From Gammaproteobacteria bacterium (GTDB lineage Bacteria; Pseudomonadota; Gammaproteobacteria; Steroidobacterales; GCA-2729495), in NCBI GenBank assembly GCA_009692345.1, contig SHZI01000004.1, positions 1 through 56,450 on the forward strand: DNA of 56,450 nucleotides. Direction: 5' to 3'. How positions within the stretch are numbered: position 1 is the stretch's first letter; every line of letters begins with the position of its first letter. The notes beneath the pieces were generated by a model. That model did not search any database. It was given only the letters and a program-made list of their open reading frames with translations, and was not told the origin of the DNA. The position numbers and the translations under genes are program-made. This document shows, in pieces, positions 55,124 through 56,450 of this stretch.

Positions 55124-56450
55124 ATGCCTCGCAAACTGATTATCGCCGGACTGGTGATCGGCGTCCTCGCCCTTTTCTTGGGCTCAGGCCTGGGGAAGTA
55201 CCTGAATTTCCAGACCCTGCTGGACGCGCTGGAGGCCATTCGCCTGCGGGCCCAGGCAGAGCCCCTGCTTTCGGGGGCGCTCTTTTTCGCTCTCTACGTC
55301 ACTGTCGCCTGCCTGAACATGCCGGGAGCCTTCATCCTGACCCCGGCCGCTGGCGCCATCTTCGGCACCCTCATCGGCTCGGTCTGGGTGTCCTTCGGCA
55401 GCACCATCGGCGCCACCATCAGTTTCCTGACGGCCCGCTACCTGTTGCGCGGGTTTTTCGAAACGCGCTTCGCGGGCGTGACCGAACGGGTCAACCGGGG
55501 CATCCGGGAAGAAGGTCCCTATTACCTGTTCGGCCTGCGCCTGGTGCCCATCTTTCCGTTCTTTGCCATCAATCCCCTCATGGGCCTGACGCGCCTGCGG
55601 ACCTGGACATTCTTCTGGGTCAGCCAGCTGGGCATGCTGCCGGGTACCGTGGTCTACGTGAATGCAGGCGCCCAGGTGGGCCGCATCGAATCCGTGAGTG
55701 GCGTGCTCTCGCCCACGCTGCTCGGCTCCTTCGCGCTGCTCGGCATTTTTCCCTTCGTGGCCAACCGCGTGATGACCTGGCTGCAGAGCCGGAAGGCCTA
55801 TGCGCGTTTCACGCAGCCCGCACACTTCGACGCCAACCTGATCGTGATTGGGGCCGGCTCGGCAGGCCTCGTGACCGCCTACGTGGCCGCTGCGGCCCGC
55901 GCGAAAGTAGTCCTGATCGAAGCGGACCGCATGGGCGGCGACTGCCTGAACACCGGCTGTGTGCCCAGCAAGGCGCTGATCCGCTCCGGGCGCGTGGCTG
56001 CGCTGGCGCGCCGGGCGACCGAATTCGGTCTGGCGTCTGCGCCGGCGGTGGGCGCCACGGGCACCGACTTCCCGGGGGTGATGGCCCGGGTCCGGCGCGT
56101 CATTGAGCGCATCGAGCCCCACGACTCAGTGGAACGCTACACCGCGCTGGGTGTCGAGTGCGTCCGCGGCCGCGCCCGGCTCACCTCACCCTGGACGGTG
56201 ACCGTGGCCACGGGCGCCGGCGAACGGACGATCACGGGCCGCAACATCGTGCTGGCGACCGGCGGGTCACCCGCCCTGCCGCCCATCCCCGGTCTTATGA
56301 GCGTTCCCCACGTCACCTCGGACAGCGTCTGGGAACTGGCCGAGCTGCCGGCCCGCCTGCTGGTGCTCGGTGGCGGCCCGATCGGCTGCGAGCTCGCCCA
56401 GGCCTTCCGCAATCTCGGCAGCGAAGTCACTCTGGTAGAAATGCTGCCCG
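55124..56450 (+). CDS. TVP38/TMEM64-type membrane domain fused to FAD disulfide oxidoreductase (3' end outside window)
   Basis: The ORF track misses this gene because it runs off the window; 442 codons are visible from the ATG at 55124. Residues 1-230 are a VTT/TVP38 membrane domain (LNMPGAFILTPAAGAIFG, FGLRLVPIFPFFAINPLMGLT, MLPGTVVYVNAGAQVG). From about residue 240 a pyridine-nucleotide disulfide oxidoreductase begins: VIGAGSAGLVTAYVAA, the redox pair in GGDCLNTGCVPSKAL near 273, and ATGGSPALPPIPG. The second part resembles mercuric reductase or dihydrolipoamide dehydrogenase. Similar fusions exist in proteobacteria; their role is unclear. Confidence 0.9.
   Translation, partial: MPRKLIIAGLVIGVLALFLGSGLGKYLNFQTLLDALEAIRLRAQAEPLLSGALFFALYVTVACLNMPGAFILTPAAGAIFGTLIGSVWVSFGSTIGATISFLTARYLLRGFFETRFAGVTERVNRGIREEGPYYLFGLRLVPIFPFFAINPLMGLTRLRTWTFFWVSQLGMLPGTVVYVNAGAQVGRIESVSGVLSPTLLGSFALLGIFPFVANRVMTWLQSRKAYARFTQPAHFDANLIVIGAGSAGLVTAYVAAAARAKVVLIEADRMGGDCLNTGCVPSKALIRSGRVAALARRATEFGLASAPAVGATGTDFPGVMARVRRVIERIEPHDSVERYTALGVECVRGRARLTSPWTVTVATGAGERTITGRNIVLATGGSPALPPIPGLMSVPHVTSDSVWELAELPARLLVLGGGPIGCELAQAFRNLGSEVTLVEMLP

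Overview
The window is GC-rich, tightly packed proteobacterial chromosome. It most resembles a free-living gammaproteobacterium. The evidence is the arrangement rpsT | murJ-ribF-ileS-lspA beside a minor-pilin/pilY1 cluster, ispB | rplU-rpmA-obgE, a GlyGly-CTERM secreted protein, a large TonB-dependent receptor and REP-like palindromes. I see no phage, transposase, rRNA or CRISPR array. The genus cannot be fixed from this sequence alone.

Layout. 1-3.5 kb: the end of an alpha/beta hydrolase, a HupE/UreJ-like membrane protein, a DUF6512-like membrane protein, a GNAT acetyltransferase, tRNA-Thr(CGU) and an Irr-like Fur-family regulator. 3.5-10.7 kb: a type IV pilus assembly cluster (fimT/fimU-like, pilV, pilW, pilX, an unassigned exported protein, pilY1, pilE). 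10.7-21.2 kb: housekeeping genes lspA, ileS, ribF, murJ, rpsT, obgE, rpmA, rplU, an S1/P1-type nuclease, ispB and tRNA-Pro(CGG). 21.6-25.9 kb: a GlyGly-CTERM secreted protein, a small methyltransferase, a c-type cytochrome and a broken EAL-domain gene. 26-28.8 kb: nadA-nadB, the first two steps of de novo NAD synthesis. 28.7-30.6 kb: an FMN 2-hydroxy-acid dehydrogenase with an NTF2-fold partner, both with Tat-like N-termini. 30.8-41.8 kb: an AceE-type 2-oxoacid dehydrogenase E1, a CitE/CLYBL-like lyase, methylmalonyl-CoA mutase, both propionyl-CoA carboxylase subunits, the MeaB chaperone and methylmalonyl-CoA epimerase. These form a complete propionyl-CoA to succinyl-CoA route. 41.8-46.2 kb: a DUF374 acyltransferase, a cytochrome P450, a fatty-acyl-AMP ligase with its own carrier domain, and a ParA-like remnant. 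46.2-56.4 kb: DUF411 protein, DedA protein, FabD-like acyltransferase, AvtA-like aminotransferase, TetR regulator, TonB-dependent receptor, aldehyde dehydrogenase, and the start of a TVP38-type membrane domain fused to an FAD disulfide oxidoreductase.

The most unusual signals lie at gene ends. (1) Four copies of a palindromic REP-like element (core GTAGGAGCGCC...GGCGCGAT) sit between gene ends. At all seven protein-coding ends they touch, the element supplies the stop codon or the C-terminal tail (Fur, RpsT, ObgE, methyltransferase, cytochrome c, TonB receptor, aldehyde dehydrogenase). (2) The last 13-20 bp of three genes (tRNA-Thr, pilE, rplU) have been copied in tandem directly downstream, up to six copies at rplU. 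Other short tandem duplications occur upstream of the TonB receptor, in the rplU leader and in both pseudogenes. (3) Two genes are clearly decaying through internal deletion (EAL and ParA-like), and one pseudopilin looks degenerate.

No database search was possible. Functions are read from motifs, length and gene order.
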